64,000 nt of DNA from JAICUY01 sp963716585 (GTDB lineage Bacteria; Chloroflexota; Limnocylindria; QHBO01), in assembly GCA_963716585.1 (NCBI GenBank), contig CAVQTN010000002.1:682001-746000 (forward strand). The letters are read 5' to 3'. Positions 48,016-59,787 of the stretch are shown piece by piece. Position numbers and translations under genes: made by a program. The notes beneath the pieces were generated by a model that saw nothing but the letters and a program-made list of their open reading frames with translations, did no database searches and was not told where the DNA came from. Every line of letters begins with the position of its first letter. Positions within the stretch are counted from its first letter, which is position 1.

Positions 48016-48022
48016 CCAGACA

Positions 48023-48283
48023 ATGGCACACAAGAAAGCCGGCAGCTCATCGCGCAACGGTCGCGACAGCGTCGGTCAGCGACTCGGCGTCAAGCGCGGC
48101 GATGGGCAGCAGGTCCACGCCGGCACGATCATCGTGCGACAGCGCGGTAGCACGTTCCATCCCGGCGACAATGTCGGCATGGGCCGCGACTACACGCTGT
48201 TCGCCACGTCCGACGGCAAGGTCAAGTTCAGTCACGAGACACGCGCCAGGAAGCGCGTGAGCGTCGTCACCGCGCAGGCATAG
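48023..48283 (+). CDS. rpmA: 50S ribosomal protein L27
   Basis: An 86-residue protein starting MAHKKAGSSSRNGRDSVGQRLG with RQRGSTFHPGDNVGMGRD, complete and typical. No N-terminal cleavage extension of the Firmicutes type. It is second gene of the rplU operon. Confidence 0.97.
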   Translation: MAHKKAGSSSRNGRDSVGQRLGVKRGDGQQVHAGTIIVRQRGSTFHPGDNVGMGRDYTLFATSDGKVKFSHETRARKRVSVVTAQA

Positions 48284-48318
48284 CGCCCGCGCGGACGTCG
48301 ACAGGAGTTCGGAGCGTC

Positions 48319-48525
48319 ATGAAGCCAGATATCCATCCCAAGTTCTACCAGGCGCAGGTCACCTGCGTGTGCGGCAACAGTTTCACCGTCGGCTCCACCG
48401 CGGAGACCATCAAGGTCGAGGTTTGCTCGAACTGCCACCCGTTCTACACGGGCACGCAGAACATCGTCGACACGGCCGGCCAGGTCGAGCGCTTCCAGCG
48501 GCGCCTCGAGCGCTCGCTGCGCTGA
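48319..48525 (+). CDS. rpmE: 50S ribosomal protein L31 (zinc-binding form)
   Basis: A 68-residue protein with MKPDIHPKFYQAQVTCVCGN and CSNCHPFYTGTQ. Cysteines at two CxC/CxxC positions mark the zinc-containing C+ type. It lies 35 bp after rpmA, with AGGAG before the ATG. Confidence 0.95.
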   Translation: MKPDIHPKFYQAQVTCVCGNSFTVGSTAETIKVEVCSNCHPFYTGTQNIVDTAGQVERFQRRLERSLR

Positions 48526-48533
48526 TCGATTCG

Positions 48534-49610
48534 ATGCGCCGGCACCGCAGGTCGTGGCCGGCGCTTCTCGCGCCGCACCTCCTCTTCCTCATTCCCGAGC
48601 TGCTGATCGCCACGGGACCGTTCGTCATCCAGGCGGCCGGCACCGTGGCGGGCAGGGCTCGATTCCGCATGCCCGACTTCTTCTACGGCGGCCAGGCGCT
48701 CATCGAAGGGGTGATGATGCGCGGCCGAACGACCGTCGCGATGAGCGTCCGGCCGCCGGACGGCAGCATTCGTACGCTTTCGGAGCAGCTTCCCGATGCG
48801 CTGGTCCACGGCCGCTTCGTCAAGGTCCCGTTCCTGCGCGGCATGTTCGTCCTGTACGAGACCCTGGTCATCGGCACGCGAATGCTGATGCGGTCCGCGG
48901 CGATTGCGGCCGAGGGCGAGGACGTGCAGATCGGCAAGGGGGCCATGATCGGGGCGATGGTCGCCTCCATCGGCTTCGCCGTCGCTCTCTTCTTCGTCCT
49001 GCCGCTGTTCCTGTCGACCTTCGCCCAGAGCGCGACCGACAGCGACCTGCTGGCCAACCTGGCCGAGGGCGGCATCCGACTGGTGATCTTCATCGGCTAC
49101 ATCGCCATCATCGGCATGATGAGCGACATCAGACGCGTGTTCGCGTACCACGGGGCCGAGCACAAGGCGATCAGCGCCCACGAGGCGCGTGGGCCGCTCA
49201 CTCCGGAGGCGGTGGACCGATTCAGCACGGCCCACACGCGCTGCGGCACCACCTTCATCCTGATCGTGGTGGTCATCAGCATCTTCTTCTTCGGCCTGAT
49301 CCCGCGCGCGGGCGTCCCGCTGACACTGCTGATCGCGTCACGGATCGTGCTGGTGCCGATCATCGCGGCGGTCGGCTACGAGCTGGTTCGCTTCGGCGCC
49401 AGGCACTACGGCAACCGGCTGGTCCGTGCGCTCTACGCGCCGGGCCTGTGGCTGCAGGCGCTCACCACCCGGCAGCCGGATCGCTCGATGCTCGAGGTGA
49501 GCATTGCCTCGCTGAACTCCTGCCTCGAATCCGACCGGCGCGCGGATGACGCCGGCTCGGTCGAACCGACCGGATCGGTCGTCGACCCGACCGTCGGCGT
49601 CGTCCCGTAG
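48534..49610 (+). CDS. DUF1385 membrane protein
   Basis: A 358-residue membrane protein. The DUF1385 hallmark FYGGQALIEGVMMRG is at about residue 50, followed by helices and the AYHGAEHKAISAHE motif and TRCGTTFILIVV. The gene commonly lies between rpmE and prfA in Chloroflexota and Firmicutes, as here; biochemical role unknown. ATG 48534 gives an N-terminal hydrophobic segment; ATG 48669 (MPDFFYGG) is the alternative start. Confidence 0.88.
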   Translation: MRRHRRSWPALLAPHLLFLIPELLIATGPFVIQAAGTVAGRARFRMPDFFYGGQALIEGVMMRGRTTVAMSVRPPDGSIRTLSEQLPDALVHGRFVKVPFLRGMFVLYETLVIGTRMLMRSAAIAAEGEDVQIGKGAMIGAMVASIGFAVALFFVLPLFLSTFAQSATDSDLLANLAEGGIRLVIFIGYIAIIGMMSDIRRVFAYHGAEHKAISAHEARGPLTPEAVDRFSTAHTRCGTTFILIVVVISIFFFGLIPRAGVPLTLLIASRIVLVPIIAAVGYELVRFGARHYGNRLVRALYAPGLWLQALTTRQPDRSMLEVSIASLNSCLESDRRADDAGSVEPTGSVVDPTVGVVP

Positions 49611-49618
49611 AGCGACGC

Positions 49619-50687
<1,069 letters not shown>

Positions 50688-50701
<14 letters not shown>

Positions 50702-51596
50702 CCTTCGCCCACGGACCATCTCGGGGGCCGTGACCGATGCTGTCGAGCGCCTGCGCGTGGCGGGATCCCCGACTCCGCGGCTGGACGCCGAGCTGCTGGT
50801 CAGCCACCTCTTCGACCGCGAGCGGACGTGGCTGCACGCGCATCCGCAGGTGCCGCTCTCCGATGACGAGGCGGCCTCGCTCGACGGATGGCTGGCGCGG
50901 CGTGCGCTGGGTGAGCCCATCGCCTACATTCGCGGCCACAAGGAATGGCTCTCGCTGCGGATCGCGACGGACCGCCGCGCGCTCATCCCTCGTCCCGAGA
51001 CCGAGCTCCTCGCAGAGGCAGCCATCGCCGAGATTGCCGCACGTCTCGTCCGCGACGACGCGCCGATCGTGGCCTGGGACGTGGCGACGGGGAGCGGCGC
51101 CATTGCCCTGGCGCTCGCGCTGCGGTTCCGCGCGGCACTGAAGCTCGCGCGGCTGCAGCTGGTCGCCAGTGACCTGTCGGCCGACGCGCTGGAGCTCGCC
51201 AGCGAGAACCTGGCGGCGCACCGCGTCAGCGGCCTGGTCTCGCTGGCCGGCGGCGACCTGCTCGAGCCGGTCAGCGACCTGGCCGTCGTTCCGGACGTGC
51301 TCACCGCCAATCTGCCCTACGTGCGTTCGGACGAGGTCGATCGCGGCCGGGGCAGCCATGCCTTCGAGCCGCGAGCCGCCCTCGACGGCGGCACCGACGG
51401 GCTGGACATCGTCCGCCGCCTGGTCGCCCAGCTCCCCGATCGGCTGGCCGCGGACGGCGTGGCGCTGCTCGAGGTCGGCGCCGGACAGGCGGACGCCGCG
51501 AGAGCGTTGGTCGAGGCGCTGCCGATGCGCAGCGTCGTCAGCATTCTGCCCGACCTGGCCGGCATCGACCGGGTCGTCCGGATCGCCCGGCTGTGA
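50688..51596 (+). CDS. prmC: Release factor glutamine methyltransferase
   Basis: A 302-residue SAM-dependent enzyme modifying the GGQ Gln of RF1/RF2. It has an N-terminal helical domain (PRLDAELLVSHL, LGEPIAYIRGHKEW, LIPRPETELL), a SAM loop DVATGSGAIALALA and the catalytic NLPYV in place of NPPY, a known variant. It overlaps the prfA end by 14 bp; a GTG at 50682 is the alternative start. Confidence 0.93.
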
Positions 51597-52198
51597 CCGA
51601 TCGGCTGCCCGCCACCGTCGAGGGGATCGCGCAGGCCGCGGCGATCCTGGCGGAGGGCGGGCTGGTGGCCTTTCCGACCGACACGGTCTACGGCATCGGC
51701 TGCAGCGCAGGCAACGCGGAGGCACTGGAGGCCATCTTCGCCGCCAAGCGCCGTCCGGCGGAGCGGCGGGTCCCCGTCCTGGCGGCATCCCTCGATACGG
51801 TGATCGACCGCGGCTACCTGGCCGATGACCAGGCCCGGCGGCTCGCCGAGACGTTCTGGCCCGGCGGATTGACCCTGGTGCTGCCGTCGGCCACGGGCGC
51901 TGAGAGCCAGGCGTTCCGCGTTCCCGACCATCCGATCGCCCTGGCGCTGATCGAGCGCGCGGGCCCGCTGGCCACCTCGAGCGCCAACCGCAGCGGCGAG
52001 CCGGAGACCTATGCGGCGGACGACGTGGCGATCGCCTTCGCCGATACCGACCTGCTGGATGCCATCCTCGACGGCGGGCAGGTGCCTGGCGGTGTGGCCT
52101 CCTCGGTCATCGACATGGTGAGCCAGCCGCCAAAACTGCTCCGCGAGGGTGCGATCAGCCGGGCGTGGCTCGAGGCCGCCATCGGCCCGATAGACTGA
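51593..52198 (+). CDS. tsaC: L-threonylcarbamoyladenylate synthase (TsaC/Sua5 type)
   Basis: A 201-residue YrdC-domain enzyme for the first step of tRNA t6A synthesis. Conserved FPTDTVYGIGC, the KRRPAERRVPVL region and SSANRSGEP are seen. It lacks the C-terminal Sua5 domain. The GTG start overlaps the prmC stop by four bases, the frequent prfA-prmC-tsaC arrangement. Confidence 0.92.
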   Translation: MTDRLPATVEGIAQAAAILAEGGLVAFPTDTVYGIGCSAGNAEALEAIFAAKRRPAERRVPVLAASLDTVIDRGYLADDQARRLAETFWPGGLTLVLPSATGAESQAFRVPDHPIALALIERAGPLATSSANRSGEPETYAADDVAIAFADTDLLDAILDGGQVPGGVASSVIDMVSQPPKLLREGAISRAWLEAAIGPID

Positions 52199-52205
52199 CG
52201 CGCAC

Positions 52206-52652
52206 ATGCGAGTCGCGATCGGGTCAGACCACGCCGGCTTCGCCCTGAAGGGCGAGCTGTGCACGCTGCTCGACGAGCTGCGCATCGAGTACCGCGACTT
52301 CGGCACCTTCTCGACCGACCCGGTCGACTACCCCGACTTCATCGCGCCGGTGGCTCGCGCCGTCGCGCGCGGCGACTACGAGCGCGGGATCGTGCTCGGG
52401 GGCAGCGGTACCGGCGAGGCGATCGTGGCCAACAAGGTGCGCGGCATCCGCTGCGTGGAGGCGGCCGATCCGGTCGTCGCGCGCCTGGGACGGGAGCACA
52501 ACGATGCCAACGTGCTGTCGATGGGTGCGCGCATCATCGGCATCGAGGTCGCGCGCGCCTGCGTCCGCGCCTTCCTGGGCGGCGAGTTCCAGGGCGGGCG
52601 TCACGTGCCGCGGATCGCGAAGATCGCCAAGATCGAAGCCGAGGAGAGCTAG
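52206..52652 (+). CDS. rpiB: Ribose-5-phosphate isomerase B
   Basis: A 148-residue isomerase of the pentose phosphate pathway. IGSDHAGFALK and GREHNDANVLSMGARIIG are diagnostic. The active-site loop is GGSGTGEAIVANK, with Ser where E. coli RpiB has its catalytic Cys and a Glu as in the mycobacterial enzyme. TAGACT (52191-52196) is nine bases before the ATG, suggesting leaderless expression within the operon. Confidence 0.93.
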   Translation: MRVAIGSDHAGFALKGELCTLLDELRIEYRDFGTFSTDPVDYPDFIAPVARAVARGDYERGIVLGGSGTGEAIVANKVRGIRCVEAADPVVARLGREHNDANVLSMGARIIGIEVARACVRAFLGGEFQGGRHVPRIAKIAKIEAEES

Positions 52653-52654
52653 TT

Positions 52655-53641
52655 GTGGCGCTGCGCGTCGTGCCGTTCGAGGCGGCGCACCTCGACGACG
52701 CGGCGACGCTGCTTGCCCGGCGCCAGGCGTGGCTGCGCGAGACCGAGCCGGCCCTGCCCGTGGCGTTCACTCGCGCCGATGCCGCTCGCCCGCTGCTTGC
52801 TGGGCTGCTGAACACCGACGGGGCGCATGGCGTTGCCGGCCTGCTCGACGGCCGGCTGGTCGCGTACCTCGTCGGCTCCCCGCGTTACGACCAGGTCTGG
52901 AACCGCGCGGTGTGGTCGCCGATCGAGGGCTCGGCGGTTGATCCTGACGCGGACCGCGACGTCATTCGCGACCTGTATGCCGCCTGGGCGCAGGGGTGGG
53001 TGGAGCGCGGTATCTTCCTCCACTACCTCCACGCGCCGGTTGCCGACGCCGACCTGCTCAACGCCTGGTCCGAGCTGAACTTCGGCAAGATGCAGGCGCA
53101 CGCCGTCCGCGACCTTGGGCAGCCCCTGGAGGCGGACGCGAGCGGGATCGAGATCCGGCGCATCGGCCCGGAAGATGCGAAAAGCGTCGAGACGCTCTAC
53201 GACCTCATCGCGCGGCACCACGTCGAGACGCCGACGTACGCGGTGACGCTACCCGAGCGCTACGACGCATTTCCGGCGGATTACGCCGAAGACATCGCCG
53301 ATCCGGGGTCTCACTACTGGGCCGCCTTCGACGGCGAGACGGCGGTGGGGCTCGCCAGCTTCGGCGCGGCCGAGCCCTGCATCATGGTGCCCGACGGCGC
53401 ATGGGAGCTGGGTACCGCCATGACCGCCCCGCAGGCACGTGGCCGCGGCGTGCAGCGGGCCCTCCTGCGCGCCGGGTTCGAGGCGGCGCGCGACGCGGGC
53501 GCCACGCACTCGATCACCGACTGGCGGACCGCCAACCTCCTCAGCTCGCGGACCTGGCCGAAGCTCGGCTACCGGCCGACGCACTTCCGGCTGCACCGGT
53601 CCATCGATCCGCGCGTGGCCTGGGCTCGGCGCCGGGGGTGA
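52655..53641 (+). CDS. Tandem GNAT acetyltransferase-like protein
   Basis: A 328-residue protein with two GNAT-type halves. The N-terminal half (LRVVPFEAAHLDDAATLLARR) has a degenerate cofactor site. The C-terminal half has the acetyl-CoA loop TAPQARGRGVQRALL and ends TWPKLGYRPTHFRLHR. The GTG at 52655 begins three bases after the rpiB stop. Substrate unknown; the double-GNAT layout resembles the mycothiol synthase or aminoglycoside-acetyltransferase-like groups only in general plan. Confidence 0.82.
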   Translation: MALRVVPFEAAHLDDAATLLARRQAWLRETEPALPVAFTRADAARPLLAGLLNTDGAHGVAGLLDGRLVAYLVGSPRYDQVWNRAVWSPIEGSAVDPDADRDVIRDLYAAWAQGWVERGIFLHYLHAPVADADLLNAWSELNFGKMQAHAVRDLGQPLEADASGIEIRRIGPEDAKSVETLYDLIARHHVETPTYAVTLPERYDAFPADYAEDIADPGSHYWAAFDGETAVGLASFGAAEPCIMVPDGAWELGTAMTAPQARGRGVQRALLRAGFEAARDAGATHSITDWRTANLLSSRTWPKLGYRPTHFRLHRSIDPRVAWARRRG

Positions 53642-53693
53642 GACGTCGTCGCGCGGGGGGTTGGATTGCGGCCGCCGATTGGCCGGCACCGCC

Positions 53694-53846
53694 GACTGGT
53701 CAAATGTCGGTCTCGACCGGCCTGAGGCCACTCCGGCGAGCCTGCGACCGCGGTTCCGACGCAATGTGAGCGTGGACCGGCCGTCGGAACCCGTCCCGGC
53801 CGTTCGCGACTGGCTTAACGCTGCGCACACCGACATTTGACCAGTC
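53694..53846. repeat. Intergenic inverted-repeat element, copy A (best preserved)
   Basis: A perfect 17-bp inverted repeat, GACTGGTCAAATGTCGG at 53694-53710 and its complement at 53830-53846, bounds a 153-bp non-coding element. The interior shares CTCCGGCGAGCCT and CGGTTCCG with the copy at 24128-24260. It fills most of the gap between the GNAT gene and glyA (53642-53938). Confidence 0.75.
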
Positions 53847-53853
53847 ACGGCGT

Positions 53854-53893
53854 CGGCCACAGCCCGCCGCCACCGGCCACAGCCCGCCGCCAC
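53854..53893. repeat. 20-bp tandem duplication upstream of glyA
   Basis: Two exact copies of CGGCCACAGCCCGCCGCCAC in direct tandem, eight bases beyond the inverted-repeat element and 45 bp before glyA. No function evident. Confidence 0.75.
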
Positions 53894-53938
53894 TTGCCGG
53901 GGCATCGTGAGCGCCCGCGTCCGTCTACACTTCGGCCC

Positions 53939-55216
53939 ATGGATTTCTGGGCACCGCTCGAGGATGAGGATCCCGAGATCGCGCAGGTCGTTCGCGACGA
54001 GGAGGAGCGCACCCGCACCCACCTCGAGCTGATCGCCAGCGAGAACTATCCGTCGCTGGCCGTGCTGCAGGCGATGGGCAGCATCCTCACCGCCAAGTAC
54101 GCCGAGGGCTACCCCGGGCGCCGCTACTACGGCGGCTGCGAGGTGGTCGACGTGGCCGAGAACCTCGCCCGCGACCGCGCCAAGGAGCTGTTCAATGCCG
54201 AACACGCCAACGTCCAGCCGCATGCCGGCGCGCAGGCCAACATGGCCGTCTTCCACGCGCTGCTGGAACGCGGCGACACGGTGCTGGGGCTCAGCCTCGA
54301 CCAGGGCGGGCACCTGACCCACGGCTCGCCGGTCAACTTCAGCGGCCAGTACTACAACTTCATTGCGTACCACGTGGACCGCACGACCCACCTCGTGGAC
54401 ATGCACGAGGTGCGCGCCCTGGCCCGCGAGCACCGGCCCAAGCTGATCATCACCGGCGCGACCGCCTACCCGCGCTTCTGGGACTTCGCGGCATTCCGCG
54501 AGATCGCCGACGAGGCGGGCGCCTACCTGATGACCGACATGGCGCACTTCGCGGGGTTGGTGGCCGCCGGCGTCCACCCCTCGCCGGTGCCGTTCGCCGA
54601 TGTGGTGACCACGACCACGCACAAGACCCTGCGCGGTCCGCGTGGCGGCATGATCCTGTCTCGCGCGGCCCTCGCCAAGCAGATCGACAAGGCGGTCTTC
54701 CCGGCCATTCAGGGCGGGCCGCTGATGCACATCATCGCCGCCAAGGCGGTCGCCTTTCGCGAGGCGTTCTCCGAGGAATTTCGTCGTGACCAGCAGCGGA
54801 CCGTCGACAACGCGCGCGCCCTGGCCGCGGCGCTGGCGGACGAGGGCGCCACCATCATCTCCGGCGGCACCGATACCCACCTCATGCTCGTCGACGTCAC
54901 CCCCTTCGGCGTGACCGGCAAGGAGGCCGATGCCGCCCTTGGCGAGGTCCGCATCACCGTCAACAAGAACACCATCCCCTACGATCCGAACCCGCCCATG
55001 GTGGCCAGCGGGGTGCGCCTCGGCACGCCGGCGCTGACCTCGCGCGGCATGGGAGTCGAGGAGATGCGGCGGATCGCGACGCTCATCGTCGAGGGCATCC
55101 GGGTGCGCGATGATCCAGCCGCGCAGGCCGCGCTACGGGAGCGGGTGACGGCGATCGCCGACCGCTTCCCGGTGCCCGGCCTGCCGTGGACCGTGCGCGC
55201 CGCCGCCCCGGCCTGA
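53939..55216 (+). CDS. glyA: Serine hydroxymethyltransferase
   Basis: A 425-residue PLP enzyme converting serine and THF to glycine and methylene-THF. It contains LELIASENYPSLAVLQAMGS, YAEGYPGRRYYGGCEVVD and the PLP lysine in TTTTHKTLRGPRGG. ATG 53939 lies seven bases after TACACT (53926-53931), which points to a leaderless mRNA. The ATP synthase operon follows. Confidence 0.96.
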   Translation: MDFWAPLEDEDPEIAQVVRDEEERTRTHLELIASENYPSLAVLQAMGSILTAKYAEGYPGRRYYGGCEVVDVAENLARDRAKELFNAEHANVQPHAGAQANMAVFHALLERGDTVLGLSLDQGGHLTHGSPVNFSGQYYNFIAYHVDRTTHLVDMHEVRALAREHRPKLIITGATAYPRFWDFAAFREIADEAGAYLMTDMAHFAGLVAAGVHPSPVPFADVVTTTTHKTLRGPRGGMILSRAALAKQIDKAVFPAIQGGPLMHIIAAKAVAFREAFSEEFRRDQQRTVDNARALAAALADEGATIISGGTDTHLMLVDVTPFGVTGKEADAALGEVRITVNKNTIPYDPNPPMVASGVRLGTPALTSRGMGVEEMRRIATLIVEGIRVRDDPAAQAALRERVTAIADRFPVPGLPWTVRAAAPA

Positions 55217-55264
55217 GTCGCGCCGCGGCCCTGTGCGGTGGCAGCAGCATCGGATTGCCTCCGC

Positions 55265-55270
55265 TATACT
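55265..55270 (+). promoter_or_regulatory. Candidate -10 of the ATP synthase operon
   Basis: TATACT 34 bp before the first small gene of the atp cluster. No good -35 hexamer is seen at 17 bp, so this is tentative. It is the only promoter-like box between glyA and the operon. Confidence 0.4.
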
Positions 55271-55304
55271 CAGCGCGTCCGACCGCTTTGAGTCGAACCT
55301 GAAC

Positions 55305-55559
55305 ATGGCACAACTGACAAGCACCGACCTCATCAGGATCCTTGGCCATGTGACTGCGATCCTGGTGATCCCCATGGTGGGTGGCGCGGTAGCCGGGCTC
55401 GTGATCGACGCGATCCTGCGTACCTCGCCTCTCTTCGCGTTCGCGGGGTTCGCCGGCGGCAACATCATCGCGGTCGTTGGAATCCTGCTGTACATCCGTA
55501 CGCACGCTCCGCGAGCGGCGAATCACCCCGATGGGCGGGCAGATGACCAGGATTCCTGA
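55305..55559 (+). CDS. Two-helix membrane protein, AtpI/AtpZ-like, first gene of atp cluster
   Basis: An 84-residue protein with two hydrophobic helices (HVTAILVIPMVGGAVAGLVID and FAGGNIIAVVGILLYI) and a polar tail. Size, topology and place in front of another AtpZ-type gene and atpB suggest an ATP synthase assembly or ion-handling accessory of the AtpI/AtpZ group. Sequence support is weak. Start ATG 55305. Confidence 0.6.
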   Translation: MAQLTSTDLIRILGHVTAILVIPMVGGAVAGLVIDAILRTSPLFAFAGFAGGNIIAVVGILLYIRTHAPRAANHPDGRADDQDS

Positions 55560-55836
55560 CGATCGAGAGCGCCGGGCCGACAAGGACCGGGACCAGGAGG
55601 AGCGCCACGAGTGGCGTCCGGCCCGCCGGCCGGCTGTTCCGACCGCCAACTGGGGGCTGGCCTTCGACCTGGGGCTGCGTCTGGGGCTGGCCATCGTCAT
55701 CGGGCTGTTGCTGGGGCTGGCGGTCGACAACTGGCTGGGCACGAGGCCGGCGTTCACGCTCATCGGTCTAGTATTCGGGGTCGCGGCGGCGTTCTACACG
55801 ATCTGGGATGTGGCCAAGAAAAGCATGAACAGGTAG
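55543..55836 (+). CDS. AtpZ/AtpI family protein
   Basis: A 97-residue protein. A very charged N-terminus (RIPDDRERRADKDRDQEERHE) leads to two helices with LGLRLGLAIVIGLLLGLAVDNWLGTRP (two adjoining parts) and FTLIGLVFGVAAAFYTIWDVAKK, the AtpZ pattern with Asp between glycines. AtpZ/AtpI help assemble the c-ring and move divalent cations. It overlaps the preceding gene by 17 bp; ATG 55531 is an alternative start. Confidence 0.75.
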   Translation: MTRIPDDRERRADKDRDQEERHEWRPARRPAVPTANWGLAFDLGLRLGLAIVIGLLLGLAVDNWLGTRPAFTLIGLVFGVAAAFYTIWDVAKKSMNR

Positions 55837-55839
55837 CAA

Positions 55840-56697
55840 TTGCTTCACGTTGAGATCCAGGCGGAGCCGCTTCTGCAGATCGGCCCGCTGACCTTCACCA
55901 ACAGCATGGTCGGCGCGCTCCTGACCACCGCCCTCCTGCTCCTCGTGGCGTGGTTCTTCCTGCGTCGCGCCTCGCTGGTGCCCAGTCGTATGCAGAGCCT
56001 GGTCGAGTTTCCGATCGAATGGACCGCCCAGATCGTGAAGGACAATGGCGGGAAGCACTGGCGGTCATTCGCGCCGCTCGTGATCACGATCTTCATCTTC
56101 GTGCTGCTGGCCAACTGGATCGGGCTGCTGCCGGGCGTGGGGACGATCGGCTACCACGAGATCCTGGATGGCGAGGAGGTGCTCGTTCCGTTCGTGCGCC
56201 CCGCATCGGCCGACCTGAACTTCACGCTGGGACTGGCGCTCGTCTCGTTCTTCGCCTTCATCGGCCTGGGGGTGCGCAAGGGCGGCATCCGGAGCTACCT
56301 GAAGCACACCTTCGTCGCCGAACCGGCGTACATGACTCCGCTCATGACCCCCATTCACATCATCAGCGAGCTGAGCCGGGTGATCAGCCTCTCCTTCCGG
56401 CTCTTCGGCAACGTGTTCGCTGGCGAGGTGCTGCTGGCGACCATGCTCTTCCTGACGACCGCGGTGGTCTTCGTCCTGCCGCTGGCCCTCTTCGTGCCCG
56501 CCGTGTTCCTGACCCTGGAGCTCGTCTTCGGCTTCGTTCAGGCGCTCGTCTTCGCGTTCCTGACCATGGCCTACATCGTCCTGGCCCTGCCCGAGCACGA
56601 AGAGGAAGCCGAGCACGCCCGCCCGGACGCCGAAGCCGCACCGCCACCGACCAATTCGACGCATTCGACCGCCGATCCCGCCCCCGGGGCGGCCTGA
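55840..56697 (+). CDS. atpB: ATP synthase F0 subunit a
   Basis: A 285-residue proton-channel subunit. The essential Arg is in SLSFRLFGNVFAGE; helices such as LVITIFIFVLLANWIGLLPG and FVQALVFAFLTMAYIVLAL are typical. The C-terminal 35 residues form a polar tail (EEEAEHARPDAEAAPPP). The TTG at 55840 is the likely start, three bases after the AtpZ stop. Confidence 0.95.
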   Translation: MLHVEIQAEPLLQIGPLTFTNSMVGALLTTALLLLVAWFFLRRASLVPSRMQSLVEFPIEWTAQIVKDNGGKHWRSFAPLVITIFIFVLLANWIGLLPGVGTIGYHEILDGEEVLVPFVRPASADLNFTLGLALVSFFAFIGLGVRKGGIRSYLKHTFVAEPAYMTPLMTPIHIISELSRVISLSFRLFGNVFAGEVLLATMLFLTTAVVFVLPLALFVPAVFLTLELVFGFVQALVFAFLTMAYIVLALPEHEEEAEHARPDAEAAPPPTNSTHSTADPAPGAA

Positions 56698-56752
56698 AAC
56701 AAGCGGGAAGCCCTGCCCCGATATCCGCAGGGCGTACAGGAGGAATCCTCTC

Positions 56753-56974
56753 GTGGATCTCACCCCTCTCGCTGCCGGACTCGCCATGGGCCTCGGCGCG
56801 ATCGGCCCAGGCATTGGCGTCGGCATCGCCGTCAACGGGGCGATGAACGCCCTGGGCCGCAACCCGGATGCCGCCGGCGCGATCTTCGTGCCCTACATCC
56901 TGGGTATCGCGCTGGCAGAGGCGATCGGCATCTACTCGCTGGTCGTCGCCCTGCTGATCATCTTCGTCAAGTAG
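56753..56974 (+). CDS. atpE: ATP synthase F0 subunit c
   Basis: A 73-residue proteolipid of two helices. The ion-binding Glu is in GIALAEAIGIYSLV. The Glu is followed by Ala and no Gln is seen in helix 1, which argues for H+ rather than Na+ coupling. Helix 1 has the glycine motif GAIGPGIGVG, and the loop is GRNPDAAG. GTG 56753 follows a strong AGGAGG. Confidence 0.96.
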   Translation: MDLTPLAAGLAMGLGAIGPGIGVGIAVNGAMNALGRNPDAAGAIFVPYILGIALAEAIGIYSLVVALLIIFVK

Positions 56975-56990
56975 GCGGGATCGAAATCGG

Positions 56991-57518
56991 ATGGAGTTCT
57001 TCAACGCCTTCGGCGTCGACCTGCCGAAGCTCGGCTTCCAGATCTTCAACTTCCTGCTGCTGCTCTATCTCCTGAACCGGTTCCTCTTCAAGCCGGTGCT
57101 GGGGATGATCGACGAGCGGCAGCAGAAGATTGCGAAGGGCCTGGAGGACGCCGAGTCGGCGGCTCGCGATCGCGAGATGGCCAGTGCCGCTCGCGAGGAG
57201 ACGCTGGCCGCGGCGCGCGCCGAGGCCCAGGAGATGATTGCTCGCGCCAGCAAGATCGGCGAGGACTCCCGGAACGAGATCGTGGCCGCGGCCCACTCCG
57301 AGGCCGAGAAGGTCGCCGCACGGGCGCGCCAGGAGATCGTGGCCGAGAAGGAGAAGGCCATGGCCGAGCTGCGGTCACACGTTGTCGACCTGGCGCTTGC
57401 CGCCGCCGGCAAGCTCCTCCGATCGGAGATGGACTCGAGCACGCAGCGCAAGCTGGTCGAGCAGTTCCTGGCCGAGATGCCGGCCGAGCCGCCGACGACC
57501 GCCCAGGCGAAGAGCTGA
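56991..57518 (+). CDS. atpF: ATP synthase F0 subunit b
   Basis: A 175-residue peripheral-stalk subunit: one N-terminal helix (LGFQIFNFLLLLYLLNRFLF) followed by a long Ala/Glu/Lys coiled coil and a C-terminal delta-binding region. Typical length. It lies 16 bp after atpE. Confidence 0.95.
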   Translation: MEFFNAFGVDLPKLGFQIFNFLLLLYLLNRFLFKPVLGMIDERQQKIAKGLEDAESAARDREMASAAREETLAAARAEAQEMIARASKIGEDSRNEIVAAAHSEAEKVAARARQEIVAEKEKAMAELRSHVVDLALAAAGKLLRSEMDSSTQRKLVEQFLAEMPAEPPTTAQAKS

Positions 57519-57521
57519 CCG

Positions 57522-58058
57522 ATGTCCGGACGCGACAGCACTGCACGTCGCTGCGCGGACGCCGCGTTCGAGCTGTGCCTGGCGGGCGACACCGTGGACG
57601 ACTGGGAACACGACCTCGGCACGCTCGTGGAGGCGTTGCACGACCCGGAGCTGCGCGAGGTGGTGGATCACCCCGCGATCGCGATTGCCGACAAGCGGAA
57701 GGTGCTGCGGCGTGTGGCGCCCGACGTCGGCGAGCAGCCCCTGAGCCTCGTGCTGCACATGCTGCAACGTGGCCGAGGGGGCGCCATCGACCCGATGGCG
57801 TTGCGCTTCGCGGACCTTGTGCGCCGCGAACGCGGCATCACCCGGGCCGAGGTTCGCAGTGCGCTGCCGCTTGAAGACGCCGAGCGAACTGCGATCAGCA
57901 AGCGCGTGCACGAGCTGACCGGCGACAAGGTCGAGCTGCATGAAACGGTCGACGCTGCGCTGATCGGCGGAATCACGGTGCGCATCGGCGACCAACTCTG
58001 GGACGCGAGCGTGCGGAGCCGCCTCGAGCGGCTGCGTACGCGTCTGACCGCCGTCTGA
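57522..58058 (+). CDS. atpH: ATP synthase F1 subunit delta
   Basis: A 178-residue stalk subunit joining F1 to subunit b. The C-terminal GDKVELHETVDAALIGGITVRIGDQLWDASVRSRL (adjoining parts) is the diagnostic delta/OSCP segment. It follows atpF by three bases. Confidence 0.93.
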   Translation: MSGRDSTARRCADAAFELCLAGDTVDDWEHDLGTLVEALHDPELREVVDHPAIAIADKRKVLRRVAPDVGEQPLSLVLHMLQRGRGGAIDPMALRFADLVRRERGITRAEVRSALPLEDAERTAISKRVHELTGDKVELHETVDAALIGGITVRIGDQLWDASVRSRLERLRTRLTAV

Positions 58059-58083
58059 CCGCGGCACGAAACGAGGACAAGCA

Positions 58084-59787
<1,704 letters not shown>

